Origin: an uncultured Anaerolineales bacterium
Lineage (GTDB): Bacteria > Chloroflexota > Anaerolineae > Anaerolineales > UBA6663
Reading direction: 5' to 3'
DNA: 64,000 bases
Assembly (NCBI GenBank): GCA_937952305.1
Contig: CALFZO010000162.1
Location: 32,268-96,267 of the forward strand
Shown: positions 34,198 to 42,476 of the stretch, piece by piece
How the letters are laid out: each line of letters begins with the position of its first letter
How positions within the stretch are numbered: position 1 is the stretch's first letter
Program-made: the position numbers and the translations under genes
The notes under the pieces: model-generated
Seen by the model: only the letters and a program-made list of their open reading frames with translations
Told to the model about the DNA's origin: nothing
Database searches by the model: none

Positions 34198-34700
34198 GGA
34201 TACGGGCTGGGGCTGGGGTAACCGTAACCGCCGGAGGCCGGCGTGTCGGTCGGCGGGACCGGCGTCAATGTGGCCGTGGGCGTCGCCGTGCCGACGGCGG
34301 GCGTCTCAGATGCCGGCGTGCCGGCGGTGGCCGTGGCCGCATCGGCCGGTGTGGGCGTGCTGGCCGCGGTCGGCGTGGCCGCGCCGGCGGCCGTCGTCGC
34401 CGTCGGGGCCGCGGGGCTTTCGCCGGGCGCCAGGGTCGGTGTGGCCGTCCACACCGGCGGCAGGGTGGGGGCCGCCTCGCCGGAGCCGGATGTGGCCTGC
34501 GCCGTCGGCGGCACAAAGGGCGTACGCGTGGGCGGCGGCAGCGGGTTGAACGGGTGCTGCGGGTTCAGGAACAACAGCGCCGTACACGCGCAGGAGAAGA
34601 CCGTCAGCGCCAACGTGACGCCGGTCAGTGTATTCCAGACGATCGGCGGCAGGCCGGGCCGGCGCCGCACAGGCGGGCGAGAGGGGGGCAGGTCAGTCAT
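34194..34700 (-). CDS. Single-span protein with Ala/Pro/Thr-rich outer region
   Basis: 168 residues. A proline- and arginine-rich start is followed by one hydrophobic span (about 21-43, TLTGVTLALTVFSCACTALL). The remaining 120 residues are low-complexity Ala, Pro and Thr, probably an extended extracytoplasmic stalk. No domain is recognised. It is coupled by ATGA on both sides, between an M48 peptidase and the pseudo-receiver/DUF309 protein, and may be secreted or processed with them. Confidence 0.7.
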   Translation of the reverse strand: MTDLPPSRPPVRRRPGLPPIVWNTLTGVTLALTVFSCACTALLFLNPQHPFNPLPPPTRTPFVPPTAQATSGSGEAAPTLPPVWTATPTLAPGESPAAPTATTAAGAATPTAASTPTPADAATATAGTPASETPAVGTATPTATLTPVPPTDTPASGGYGYPSPSPYP

Positions 34701-35845
34701 GGTTGGATGGCAAACTCCCGGGCCGCGGCCAGGCGCTCGCGGATCGGCGGATGGCTGGCGAACAAGAAGACGACCCAGGGTTCGGGGTCGACGTCGGTCA
34801 GGTTCTGGTCGGCCAGCCGCAGGAAGGCGGAGACAAAGGCCTCGGGCTTGCGCGTGGCTTGCAGGGCATAGCCATCGGCCAGGCGCTCGCGCCAGCGCGA
34901 GAAAGCGTTCTGCACGGGCTGCAGCCCCAGGCCGAAAGCGCCCAGTCCCAGCCCGAGGAGCGGCAGCGCGGCGATGTCGGCGGGGCCGGCGAAGCCGAAG
35001 GCGGCCCCGCCCCAGTTGAGGACCTGCGCGGCCAGGAACAAGCCGGCCGTCGTGGCGGCGCTGTTGGCGGCCAGCAGCAGCGGGATGTCGCCGTGCACGT
35101 GGTGCCCGAGCTCGTGGGCGATGACCACTTCAACCTCGTCGGCTGAAAACTCGTTCAGCAGCGTGTCACCCAGGATGATGCGGCGGGTGCGCCCCAGGCC
35201 GGTCAGAGCCGCGTTGGCCGCGCGTGTGCGCCGGCTCAGGTCGAAGCGGAAAACCCCGGCCACACGTGTCCCGGCGCGCTCAGCCAGGCCGGTCAGGCGC
35301 CGGACCAGTTCGGCGTGCTCGTCCCCCAACGGCGTGTAGCGGTTGAACAGCGGCAGGATAATCACCGGCGCCACGACGCTCAGGGCGACGGCGAAGATGA
35401 TGTAACCGCCGGCCGCCCACAGCCACCAACTGTCGCCGGCGACGCGGAGCAGCCAGTAGACGCCGGACAGGAGCGGCAGCCCCAGCCCGGCGGCCAGGGT
35501 GAGCCCCACGACCTGATCTTGAACCCACCCGCGCAGTGTCTGGGTGGACAGGCCATAGCGGTGCGGGAGGTGGAAGCCGGCGTAGTAAGCCAGCGGCCGG
35601 CCGACGATTTCAAAGGTCGCGCCAAACACGGTGCCAAAGCCGACGACGACCAACCAGTCGTTTCCGGTCAGGCCGCGCAGCCACGCTGCCAGGGCCGTAG
35701 ACCAGCCGAGGCCGAGCCACGCCAGGGCCAGGGCCGCCGACAGACCCAACTCAGCGAAGTACAGGCGGTGGCGCTGGCGCGCAAAGGCCCGGGCCTGCGC
35801 CTGGCGCTCGCGATCAAAGGTTGGTTCGGCCGACATCGCGCGCAT
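34697..35845 (-). CDS. M48 (Ste24/HtpX-like) membrane metallopeptidase
   Basis: 382 residues from ATG 35845 with AAGGAG about 9 bases upstream. Several membrane spans surround the zinc site VVIAHELGHHVHGD, and a later glutamate lies in RERLADGYAL. YYAGFHLPHRYGLSTQTLRG near residue 95 is typical of the CAAX-prenyl-protease-like (Ste24) branch. In bacteria such enzymes help membrane-protein quality control. It heads a three-gene operon. Confidence 0.9.
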   Translation of the reverse strand: MRAMSAEPTFDRERQAQARAFARQRHRLYFAELGLSAALALAWLGLGWSTALAAWLRGLTGNDWLVVVGFGTVFGATFEIVGRPLAYYAGFHLPHRYGLSTQTLRGWVQDQVVGLTLAAGLGLPLLSGVYWLLRVAGDSWWLWAAGGYIIFAVALSVVAPVIILPLFNRYTPLGDEHAELVRRLTGLAERAGTRVAGVFRFDLSRRTRAANAALTGLGRTRRIILGDTLLNEFSADEVEVVIAHELGHHVHGDIPLLLAANSAATTAGLFLAAQVLNWGGAAFGFAGPADIAALPLLGLGLGAFGLGLQPVQNAFSRWRERLADGYALQATRKPEAFVSAFLRLADQNLTDVDPEPWVVFLFASHPPIRERLAAAREFAIQP

Positions 35846-35932
35846 TCTAGCATACTCCTTCCGGCGGTCTGACTGTGCTAGAATGTCCGCGCGAGCCGTA
35901 CGGTTCGCTTTTTCTTTCGCCTCGCCATCTAT

Positions 35933-37561
35933 ATGTCACCGCTGCTGCCACTTGGGCTGTTGCTGGCAGGTGTCGTCGCGCTGGGGATCAGCCTTTCGCC
36001 GCGGGCCCCGTACGCGGCCATCATCGCTATCAGCGCGGCCGCCCTGGCCGTGTTTGCCACGTTCGCCTTGGGCTGGGCTTTGCCGGCCACCGCCGAACTT
36101 TCGGCTTGGGCGCCGGCCTCGCTCTTGAACGTGGGCCTGCGCCTGACGGCCGATGGGGTGGCCTGGCTTCTGGCGGCCGGCCTCGGCCTCGTCTGCTTGG
36201 CGACTCTACTGACCGGCGTGGCCCGGCCGGGCGGGCCGCGCGTCGTCACGCGGGCCGCCATCCTGCTCCTGACCTTCACGGGGATGGCAGCCGTGCTGGC
36301 GGACAACCTGGTGACGATGGTGATGGCCTGGGCCGGCCTGGACTTTGTCTACTTCCTGATCCTGATCCTGATCGCGCGCGGCGAGGGCGTCCAACCCCAG
36401 GCCGTCCTGCACCTGACCCTGAATTCGGTGGGGACGCTGCTGGCAGTCGGCGCGGCCTTGTTGCTGAGCCGAACCGAGCCGAGCCTGTCGCTGCGGCTGG
36501 CGGCTATGGACCCGGAGCCCGTGTTGCTGTTGACCCTGGCGGCGGTCTTCCGCCTGGGCCTTTTTCCGCTGCACCTCGGCCTGCCGGTGGAAGCCAACAC
36601 GCGCCAGGGGCTGGGCACCTTGTTGCGCCTGGTCCCGGCCACGGTCGCCCTCGGCGCGGTGGCGCGGCTGGCCGCGATCGGCTTTGCCGAGCCGCTGCGC
36701 CCGTGGCTGACGGTCTTCGGCGTTGCGGCAGCCGTGGTGGGAGCGGCGCAGCTGTGGAACAGCACCGAGCCGCAACAGGGCCTGACCTTTGTCATCATCG
36801 CGCAGTCCGGCCTGGCGTTGTTGACGGGTCTCTGGGGGGGGGCGGCGGCCCTGTCTGGTGTGGTCGCGGCCAGTCTGGCGTTGTTGTTGGGCGGCGGCCT
36901 GACCTTTCTGGCGAACGGCCTGGACGAGCAACGAGCCTGGCTGACCGTGTGGCCCCTGGCGGGGGTGGCGACACTGGCCGGCGCGCCGTTGACAATCGGA
37001 TTCATCAGCCTGAACAGCCTGTACGCGGGCTGGATCAACGCGGGCGAATGGCCGCTGTGGCTGGCCGCCGCCGGCGTAGTGCTGGCGCAGGCCTTCCTCA
37101 CCGGCGGCCTGCTGCGCGCGGCTGTCTGGCCCGGCGAGGCGACCGAGGGCGGCCCGATGGGGTTGGCCGGTTATCTGACCGGTCTGAGCCTGTTGGGGGT
37201 GGCGGCGCTGGCCGGCGGCTGGCTGAGCGGCGGGCTATCTGATCTGCTGGGTGCGCCGACACCCGGCCTGCTGGGGTTGGCCGGGCCGGCGAACTGGATC
37301 GCAGCGGGTCTGGCAACCTTCTCCGGTCTCGCCGGGGTGGGGCTTTGGCGTTTCGAGGGCTGGGTGCGCGCCCGCACTGAGGTCGCGGCTGAGGCGGCGG
37401 TCTCGTTCATGCGCCCGGCCTGGCTCTATCGGCTGGTGTGGGGCGCGATCCGTCTCGTAGACCGGCTCACCTATAACCTGGCCGGCGTCTTGGAGGGCGA
37501 GGGCGCCCTGCTGTGGGCCCTGGTCGTGGCTTTGGCCGTGCTGGTGCTCTTCCGCGAATGA
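35933..37561 (+). CDS. NuoN/NuoM-like antiporter-type membrane subunit
   Basis: 542 residues with about 14 membrane spans. Segments such as MVMAWAGLDFVYFLILILI, AAVFRLGLFPLHLGLP and GAPLTIGFISLN follow the proton-translocating antiporter family (PF00361). The usual Glu of the fifth span is shifted to an Asp in GLDF, and the TM7 Lys before the PFHxWLP motif is Arg, with LHLGLP in place of FHTWLP. It is the first of three coupled membrane genes, with no soluble NADH or hydrogenase subunits nearby. Function as an ion pump is uncertain. Confidence 0.75.
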   Translation: MSPLLPLGLLLAGVVALGISLSPRAPYAAIIAISAAALAVFATFALGWALPATAELSAWAPASLLNVGLRLTADGVAWLLAAGLGLVCLATLLTGVARPGGPRVVTRAAILLLTFTGMAAVLADNLVTMVMAWAGLDFVYFLILILIARGEGVQPQAVLHLTLNSVGTLLAVGAALLLSRTEPSLSLRLAAMDPEPVLLLTLAAVFRLGLFPLHLGLPVEANTRQGLGTLLRLVPATVALGAVARLAAIGFAEPLRPWLTVFGVAAAVVGAAQLWNSTEPQQGLTFVIIAQSGLALLTGLWGGAAALSGVVAASLALLLGGGLTFLANGLDEQRAWLTVWPLAGVATLAGAPLTIGFISLNSLYAGWINAGEWPLWLAAAGVVLAQAFLTGGLLRAAVWPGEATEGGPMGLAGYLTGLSLLGVAALAGGWLSGGLSDLLGAPTPGLLGLAGPANWIAAGLATFSGLAGVGLWRFEGWVRARTEVAAEAAVSFMRPAWLYRLVWGAIRLVDRLTYNLAGVLEGEGALLWALVVALAVLVLFRE

Positions 37562-38217
37562 CTGACCTGCTGATTTCCCTGGCCTTGCCCGCCCTGGTGG
37601 GGCTGTTTATCACCGCCGCGGCGCTGACGCTGATGACACAGTGGCGGCTGCGCTTCGCTATCCTGGGCGTGCAGTATGTGCTGGCGGCTGTGCTGATCAG
37701 CCAGGCCGTCATCTGGCAGGTGGCGGCCGTCAAAGCGATCGTCGGCCTCCTGGTGGTGGTCATCCTCGGACTGACCGGGCAGGGCGTGGTGACCGGCCGG
37801 CGCGCGGCGCGCCAGGCGGCCGAGACGTCCAACCGGCCGCGCGGCCTCGAGGTGCTGCGCCGGCTGGAGTTCCAGACCAACCTCCCGTTCCGGGTGGTCG
37901 CGGTCCTGCTGGGTTCGGTGGCCACCTGGTATCTGGTGGCCGAGTCCGGCTACGCGTTGGCGACGCTGCCGCTGAGCCTCAACCTGGCCGGTTTCCTGCT
38001 GATCGTCCTGGGCCTGCTGGGGCTTGGCCTGAGCGAAGAAGCCATGAACGTCGGCATCGGTTTGTTGATGGTCTTGAATGGCTTTGAACTGCTCTACGCG
38101 CCGGTGGAGCCATCACTTACCGTGGTGGCGCTCCTGGCCGCGGTGAACTTTGGCGTGGCGCTGGCGGTGAGCTACGCGGTGCTGGTGCCCTACGCTATGC
38201 CAGGTGAGGCGGAATGA
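37558..38217 (+). CDS. HyfE/NuoK-like membrane subunit
   Basis: 219 residues with about seven spans; its ATG overlaps the previous stop. The C-terminal half resembles NuoK/MnhC (GLGLSEEAMNVGIGLLMVLN, then GFELLYAPVEPSLTVVAL), and the overall length matches hydrogenase-4 subunit HyfE (about 216). Acidic residues fall in the membrane region as in NuoK. Its place between two antiporter-like subunits supports assignment to the same complex. Confidence 0.7.
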   Translation: MTDLLISLALPALVGLFITAAALTLMTQWRLRFAILGVQYVLAAVLISQAVIWQVAAVKAIVGLLVVVILGLTGQGVVTGRRAARQAAETSNRPRGLEVLRRLEFQTNLPFRVVAVLLGSVATWYLVAESGYALATLPLSLNLAGFLLIVLGLLGLGLSEEAMNVGIGLLMVLNGFELLYAPVEPSLTVVALLAAVNFGVALAVSYAVLVPYAMPGEAE

Positions 38218-39602
38218 TCCCGGCGCCGTTAATCTTCCTGGTGCTGCCGTGGCTGGCGGCGCCGCTGATCTACCTGCTGCGCTTGCGCGGCTGGTTCCGG
38301 GCCGAGGTCGCCCTGGCCGTGACGGTGGCCATTGTCGGCGCGCTCCTGGCCGGAGCTCTGCCGCTCGCGGCGCCGCCCTGGGTGCGCGACTCGTTCGGCG
38401 TGCTGGGGCGCACCTTCGTCATGGAGCCGGTCGACCGCGGCGCTCTGGTGCAGATCTTCGCCCTGGCGGCGCTGATCTTTCTGGGCGCCGGGCTGCACCC
38501 GGCCGGGCCGTATTTCCTGCCGGCCGGGACCGGGATCCTGAGCCTGTTGGCGGCGGCGCTGTTTGTGCGGCCGTTCCTGTTTGCCGCCATCTTCCTGGAG
38601 GTGGCGGCGGCGCTGGCCGTCTTCATGCTGGCCGATGAAGCGCACCCGCTGACCCGCGGCGCCCTGCGCTTCTTCACCTACACCACCCTGGGCATGCCCT
38701 TCATCCTGTTCGCGGCCTGGCTGATCGAGAGCAGCGCCGCCAACCCCGGGAACGCGCAGCTGCTGGTGCAGGCCACTTATGCGCTGGCGGCCGGCTTCGC
38801 GCTGCTCCTGGCCGTGGTGCCCTTCCACAGCTGGCTGCCGCTGGCAGCTGACCACGCGCCGCCGCTGGCCACCGCCTTCCTGACCTCGGTGATGCGGCTG
38901 CCGGTGGTGTTCCTGCTGCTTAAACTGCTGGATGCCTACCCGTGGCTATCCCAGAACCCGCTGGTCTATGGCGCGCTGCTCCTGGCCGGGACCGGGATGG
39001 TGATCCTGGGTGCGCTGTTCGTGTTCGGGCAGCAGAACCTGGGACGCAGCATGGGCTACGCCCTGGTCATCGAGTATGGCGCTATCCTGATGGCCCTGGG
39101 CTTGGGCACGCGCGCCGGGGTGGAGGCGGCGCTGGCGGCGCTGACGGTGCGCGGACTAGGATTGTGGCTGTGGGCGCTGGGCCTGAGTGAGCTGCGGCGC
39201 GAGGCCAGCGACAACGCCTTTGCCACGCTGCACGGCCTGGGCTGGCGCCGCCCCTTCGCCGTGACCGCGGTGGCGGTGGGGATGCTGTCCCTCATCGGCC
39301 TGCCGTTGATGGCGGGCTTCCCGCCGCGCTGGGCGTTGCTGCGGCTGCTGGCCGAGCAGACGCCGGTCCTGGCCGCGGTCCTGTTGGCGGCCATGACGAG
39401 CGTGGGCGTGGTGGTGATGCGCGGCTTGGCGGCGCTCACCACACCGCGCCGGCCGGACGAAGTCATCGAGCCGCAGGAGAGCCGGCTCGCGCAGGTGACC
39501 TATACGGTCGCCGTGGCCGCGGTCCTGGTTCTGGGGGCCTTCCCCCAATGGCTCCTGCCCTCCCTCACCCTGGCCGCCGCCTTCCCGCGCCTGGGGCCTT
39601 AG
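38214..39602 (+). CDS. HyfF/NuoN-like antiporter-type membrane subunit
   Basis: 462 residues with about 13 spans. The TM5 glutamate is kept (IFLEVAAALAVFMLAD). AVVPFHSWLPLAADHAPPLA marks the antiporter domain, but the preceding TM7 Lys is Leu (FALLLAVVPFH) and the TM8 Lys position appears to be Arg (TSVMRLPVVF). It begins in an ATGA overlap with the HyfE-like gene and its stop overlaps the convergent glycosyltransferase stop by four bases. Confidence 0.75.
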   Translation: MIPAPLIFLVLPWLAAPLIYLLRLRGWFRAEVALAVTVAIVGALLAGALPLAAPPWVRDSFGVLGRTFVMEPVDRGALVQIFALAALIFLGAGLHPAGPYFLPAGTGILSLLAAALFVRPFLFAAIFLEVAAALAVFMLADEAHPLTRGALRFFTYTTLGMPFILFAAWLIESSAANPGNAQLLVQATYALAAGFALLLAVVPFHSWLPLAADHAPPLATAFLTSVMRLPVVFLLLKLLDAYPWLSQNPLVYGALLLAGTGMVILGALFVFGQQNLGRSMGYALVIEYGAILMALGLGTRAGVEAALAALTVRGLGLWLWALGLSELRREASDNAFATLHGLGWRRPFAVTAVAVGMLSLIGLPLMAGFPPRWALLRLLAEQTPVLAAVLLAAMTSVGVVVMRGLAALTTPRRPDEVIEPQESRLAQVTYTVAVAAVLVLGAFPQWLLPSLTLAAAFPRLGP

Positions 39603-40843
39603 CGCTCCGCCGGATCGCGCCGGTGATTGGCCAGGCGCCCGTACACGCTTTCCAGCGCCGGGATGATGACGCTCCAATCGTAGTGGGCGGCCACAAAGGT
39701 GCGGCCGGCCTGGGCCAACGCCTGACCGCGCGCCGGATTGCTCAGCAGCGCGGCCACAGCCTCGGCGAACTCGGCCGGCCGGTCGGCGATCACCAACTCC
39801 CGTCCGGTCTGTACGGCAAAGCCCTCGGCCCCGAGCGTGGTTGAGACCACCGGCCTGCCCAGCGCCAGCGCCTCCAACAACTTGAAGCGCGTCCCGCCGC
39901 CCATCCGCAGCGGCGCCACGTAGACGGCGGCCTGCGCCAGGTACGGGCGCGTGTCATCCACGGCCCCGGTCACCACGATCCCGGCCCGCCCATGCAAGGC
40001 TTGCACCGCCGGCGCCGGCTTCTGGCCCACCACCAGGAATTGCGCGCCGGGCCGGGCCGCCCGCAGACGCGGCCAGATCTCGGACGCGAACCACACCACG
40101 GCATCGACGTTGGGACGGTAATCCATCTTGCCCGTGAAGACCACGCTCGGCGGCTGCTGCGGAGCGGGCGGGTGCATGCCGATCCGCTCGGCGAAGACCA
40201 CGTAGTCGGCGACGTCGATGCCGTTCGGTACGAGGGTGGGATGCAGATCGGGCACCAGGGCGCGCAGGGCGGCCGCGTCCTCGTTCGAGACGCAGGTCAC
40301 GGCATCGGCGGCGCGGCAGACGTCGGCTTCAAAGCGTTTTAGGCGCGGCCCCTGCAGCCAGGAATAGGCGGCGGCCGGCCAGCGGGCGGGCTGGCGCGCG
40401 TCGGTGGCGAAGGCGCTCTGCTGCAGTTGATGCTCGACGTTGTGGGCGTCGTAGACCACGCTCAGGCCCGGCGCGGTGTGCAGCGCGGCCAGGTAGGGCG
40501 CCATCTCCAGACCCTCGACATGGGCCACGGCGAAGTCGCCGTCTCGCAGCAGCTGCGTCAGCGCATGCCGGAACGCCAGCGACCAGCGCCGTTCGGCCAG
40601 ATCCGGCGCGGACGTCAGCAGGGTGCGGACCCGGTCGGCGCGCGTGCGCGTCGGGGCGGGCACCGTGACGACGCGGGCGGCGGCGAGCAATTCGTCGCCG
40701 GGCGGAGGCTGATCGGCTTCCTGGAACGAGAGCAACGTGACGGTGTGCGCGCGGCTCAGGTGGTGGATGAGACCCCAGTTGCGGATGGCCGTGCCCTGGC
40801 GCGGCGGGTAGGGCAGCTGCGGGGTGAGAAAGAGTAAGTTCAA
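39599..40843 (-). CDS. GT4-family glycosyltransferase
   Basis: 414 residues from TTG 40843, which overlaps the purN stop (TTGA). The GT-B fold is visible: LFLTPQLPYPPRQGTAIRNW at the start, DAHNVEHQLQQSAFA mid-protein and VVFTGKMDYRPNVDAVVWF with GGGTRFKLLEALALGRPVVS near the end, the donor-binding signature of GT4. It would move a sugar onto a lipid or polysaccharide; the substrate is unknown. It sits at the end of the purine operon, probably for no metabolic reason. The longer upstream frame is a shadow of purN. Confidence 0.85.
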   Translation of the reverse strand: MNLLFLTPQLPYPPRQGTAIRNWGLIHHLSRAHTVTLLSFQEADQPPPGDELLAAARVVTVPAPTRTRADRVRTLLTSAPDLAERRWSLAFRHALTQLLRDGDFAVAHVEGLEMAPYLAALHTAPGLSVVYDAHNVEHQLQQSAFATDARQPARWPAAAYSWLQGPRLKRFEADVCRAADAVTCVSNEDAAALRALVPDLHPTLVPNGIDVADYVVFAERIGMHPPAPQQPPSVVFTGKMDYRPNVDAVVWFASEIWPRLRAARPGAQFLVVGQKPAPAVQALHGRAGIVVTGAVDDTRPYLAQAAVYVAPLRMGGGTRFKLLEALALGRPVVSTTLGAEGFAVQTGRELVIADRPAEFAEAVAALLSNPARGQALAQAGRTFVAAHYDWSVIIPALESVYGRLANHRRDPAER

Positions 40844-41463
40844 GGTGAGGGGCCGGCCTCGGGCCGGCGGCAGAGCTGCGTCAGGGCGGTCACCAGCAAG
40901 CGGTGTTCCACGGCGTGCAGACGGGCTTCCAGGTCGGCCAGCGAGTCCTGCGGCTGGATCGGCACGATCTCCTCGGCCAGCACCGGGCCGGCGTCCACGG
41001 CCTCGTCCGGCACGAAGTGCACCATGACGCCGGTCTGCGCGATCTCGCCGCGCCGGTAGGCGTCGTAGGCGCGCTCGACGGCGCGCAGACCCGGGAAGGC
41101 GCCGGGCAGCGCCGGATGCAGGTTGACCACGCGGTTGGGGAAGCGGTCCAGAAAATGGCGTGAGAGCACGCGCAGCCAGCCGGCCAGCACCACCCAATCC
41201 GGCGCGAACGACGCGACCAGGTCGGCGAGCTCGGCGTCGTACTCCTGGCGCGTCTGGGTGAGGCGCTTGGGCTTGTAGATGGCCGGGACGAGCGCGTTGT
41301 GGGCGCGCATCAGCGCGAAGGCGTTCTCGCGGTTGGCGATGACGGCCTCGACGCGGGCCGGCAGGACGCCGCCCAGGCTGGCATCCAGGATGGCCTGCAG
41401 GTTGGAGCCGTGGCCGGAGGCCAGGACCACGAGTTTGGCTGGGGGAGTGGGGGCGGCAGTCAT
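40840..41463 (-). CDS. purN: Phosphoribosylglycinamide formyltransferase
   Basis: 207 residues. VVLASGHGSNLQAILDA binds the substrate phosphate; the catalytic Asn-x-His is in VVNLHPALPGAFPG and the Asp is in DEAVDAGPVL. PurN formylates GAR with 10-formyl-tetrahydrofolate, step 3 of purine synthesis. The start overlaps the purM stop (ATGA). Confidence 0.95.
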   Translation of the reverse strand: MTAAPTPPAKLVVLASGHGSNLQAILDASLGGVLPARVEAVIANRENAFALMRAHNALVPAIYKPKRLTQTRQEYDAELADLVASFAPDWVVLAGWLRVLSRHFLDRFPNRVVNLHPALPGAFPGLRAVERAYDAYRRGEIAQTGVMVHFVPDEAVDAGPVLAEEIVPIQPQDSLADLEARLHAVEHRLLVTALTQLCRRPEAGPSP

Positions 41464-42476
41464 AGCAGCGTGACGCGCTTCTCTCCGGCGATCAACTCGC
41501 CAATGATGTGCGATGCCTCAGGCAGCGCTGCCTGCAGCTCGGCGGCGGCCTCCGGCGCGCAGATCAGGATCAGGCCCAGGCCCATGTTAAAGACCCGGTG
41601 CATCTCCGCGTCGGCCAGGTCGCCGCGCCGCTGGAGGAGCGTGAACAGCGGCGGCACCGGCCAGCTCCCGCGCCGCACCACCGCGCCCACGCCGTCGGGC
41701 AGCACGCGCGGGATGTTCTCCAGGAAGCCGCCGCCGGTGAGGTGGGCCAGCGCCTTGATGGGCGAATCTTCCCGGGCCAGCACCGGCCCGACCACGGGCA
41801 GATACGACCGATGCGGTGCCAGGAGCGCGTCGGCCAGCGGCACCCCCAGCTCCGGGTAAACCGTGTCCAGGGGCACACCCTCAAAAAGCCGGCGGATGAG
41901 CGAGTAGCCGTTGGTGTGCGGCCCGGACGAACCCAGGCCGATCAGCACGTCGCCGGGCCGCACGTCCGGGCGCGGCCGCAGGGCGCGGCGCTCCACCACG
42001 CCGATGATCGTGCCGGCGACGTCGAACTCGCCCGGCGCGTACACGCCCGGCATCTCGGCCGTCTCGCCGCCCAGCAGCGCGCAGCCCGCCGCCCGGCACG
42101 CGGCCGCGATGCCGCCGACCACGGCGGCCACCCGTTCCGGCTCGAGCTTGGCGGCGGCCACGTAGTCCAGAAAGAACAGCGGGCGCGCGCCCTGGACCAG
42201 GATGTCGTTGATACAGTGGTTCACCAGGTCTTGGCCGATGGACGCGAACCGTCCGGCCGCGGCGGCCAGCATCACCTTGGTGCCGACGCCGTCGGTGGAC
42301 GCCACCAGCACCGGCTGCTCCAGGCGTTGGAGCGCGTCGGCCGCGAACAGGCCGCCGAACGAGCCGAGGCCGGCCAGCACTTCGGGACCGTACGTGGCCC
42401 GGACGGCGTCCCGCATCAGCGCGACCGCGCGGTTGCCGGCGTCGATGTCGACGCCGCTCTGGGCGTAGGTGCTCAT
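41460..42476 (-). CDS. purM: Phosphoribosylformylglycinamidine cyclo-ligase
   Basis: 338 residues from ATG 42476; the longer frame upstream is a shadow of the C11 peptidase gene. The features are those of AIR synthetase: YAQSGVDIDAGNRAVALM, VASTDGVGTKVMLA, ALLGGETAEMPGVYAPGEFD and LTGGGFLENIPRVLP. It closes FGAM to AIR with ATP, step 5. It overlaps genes on both sides by ATGA. Confidence 0.95.
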   Translation of the reverse strand: MSTYAQSGVDIDAGNRAVALMRDAVRATYGPEVLAGLGSFGGLFAADALQRLEQPVLVASTDGVGTKVMLAAAAGRFASIGQDLVNHCINDILVQGARPLFFLDYVAAAKLEPERVAAVVGGIAAACRAAGCALLGGETAEMPGVYAPGEFDVAGTIIGVVERRALRPRPDVRPGDVLIGLGSSGPHTNGYSLIRRLFEGVPLDTVYPELGVPLADALLAPHRSYLPVVGPVLAREDSPIKALAHLTGGGFLENIPRVLPDGVGAVVRRGSWPVPPLFTLLQRRGDLADAEMHRVFNMGLGLILICAPEAAAELQAALPEASHIIGELIAGEKRVTLL

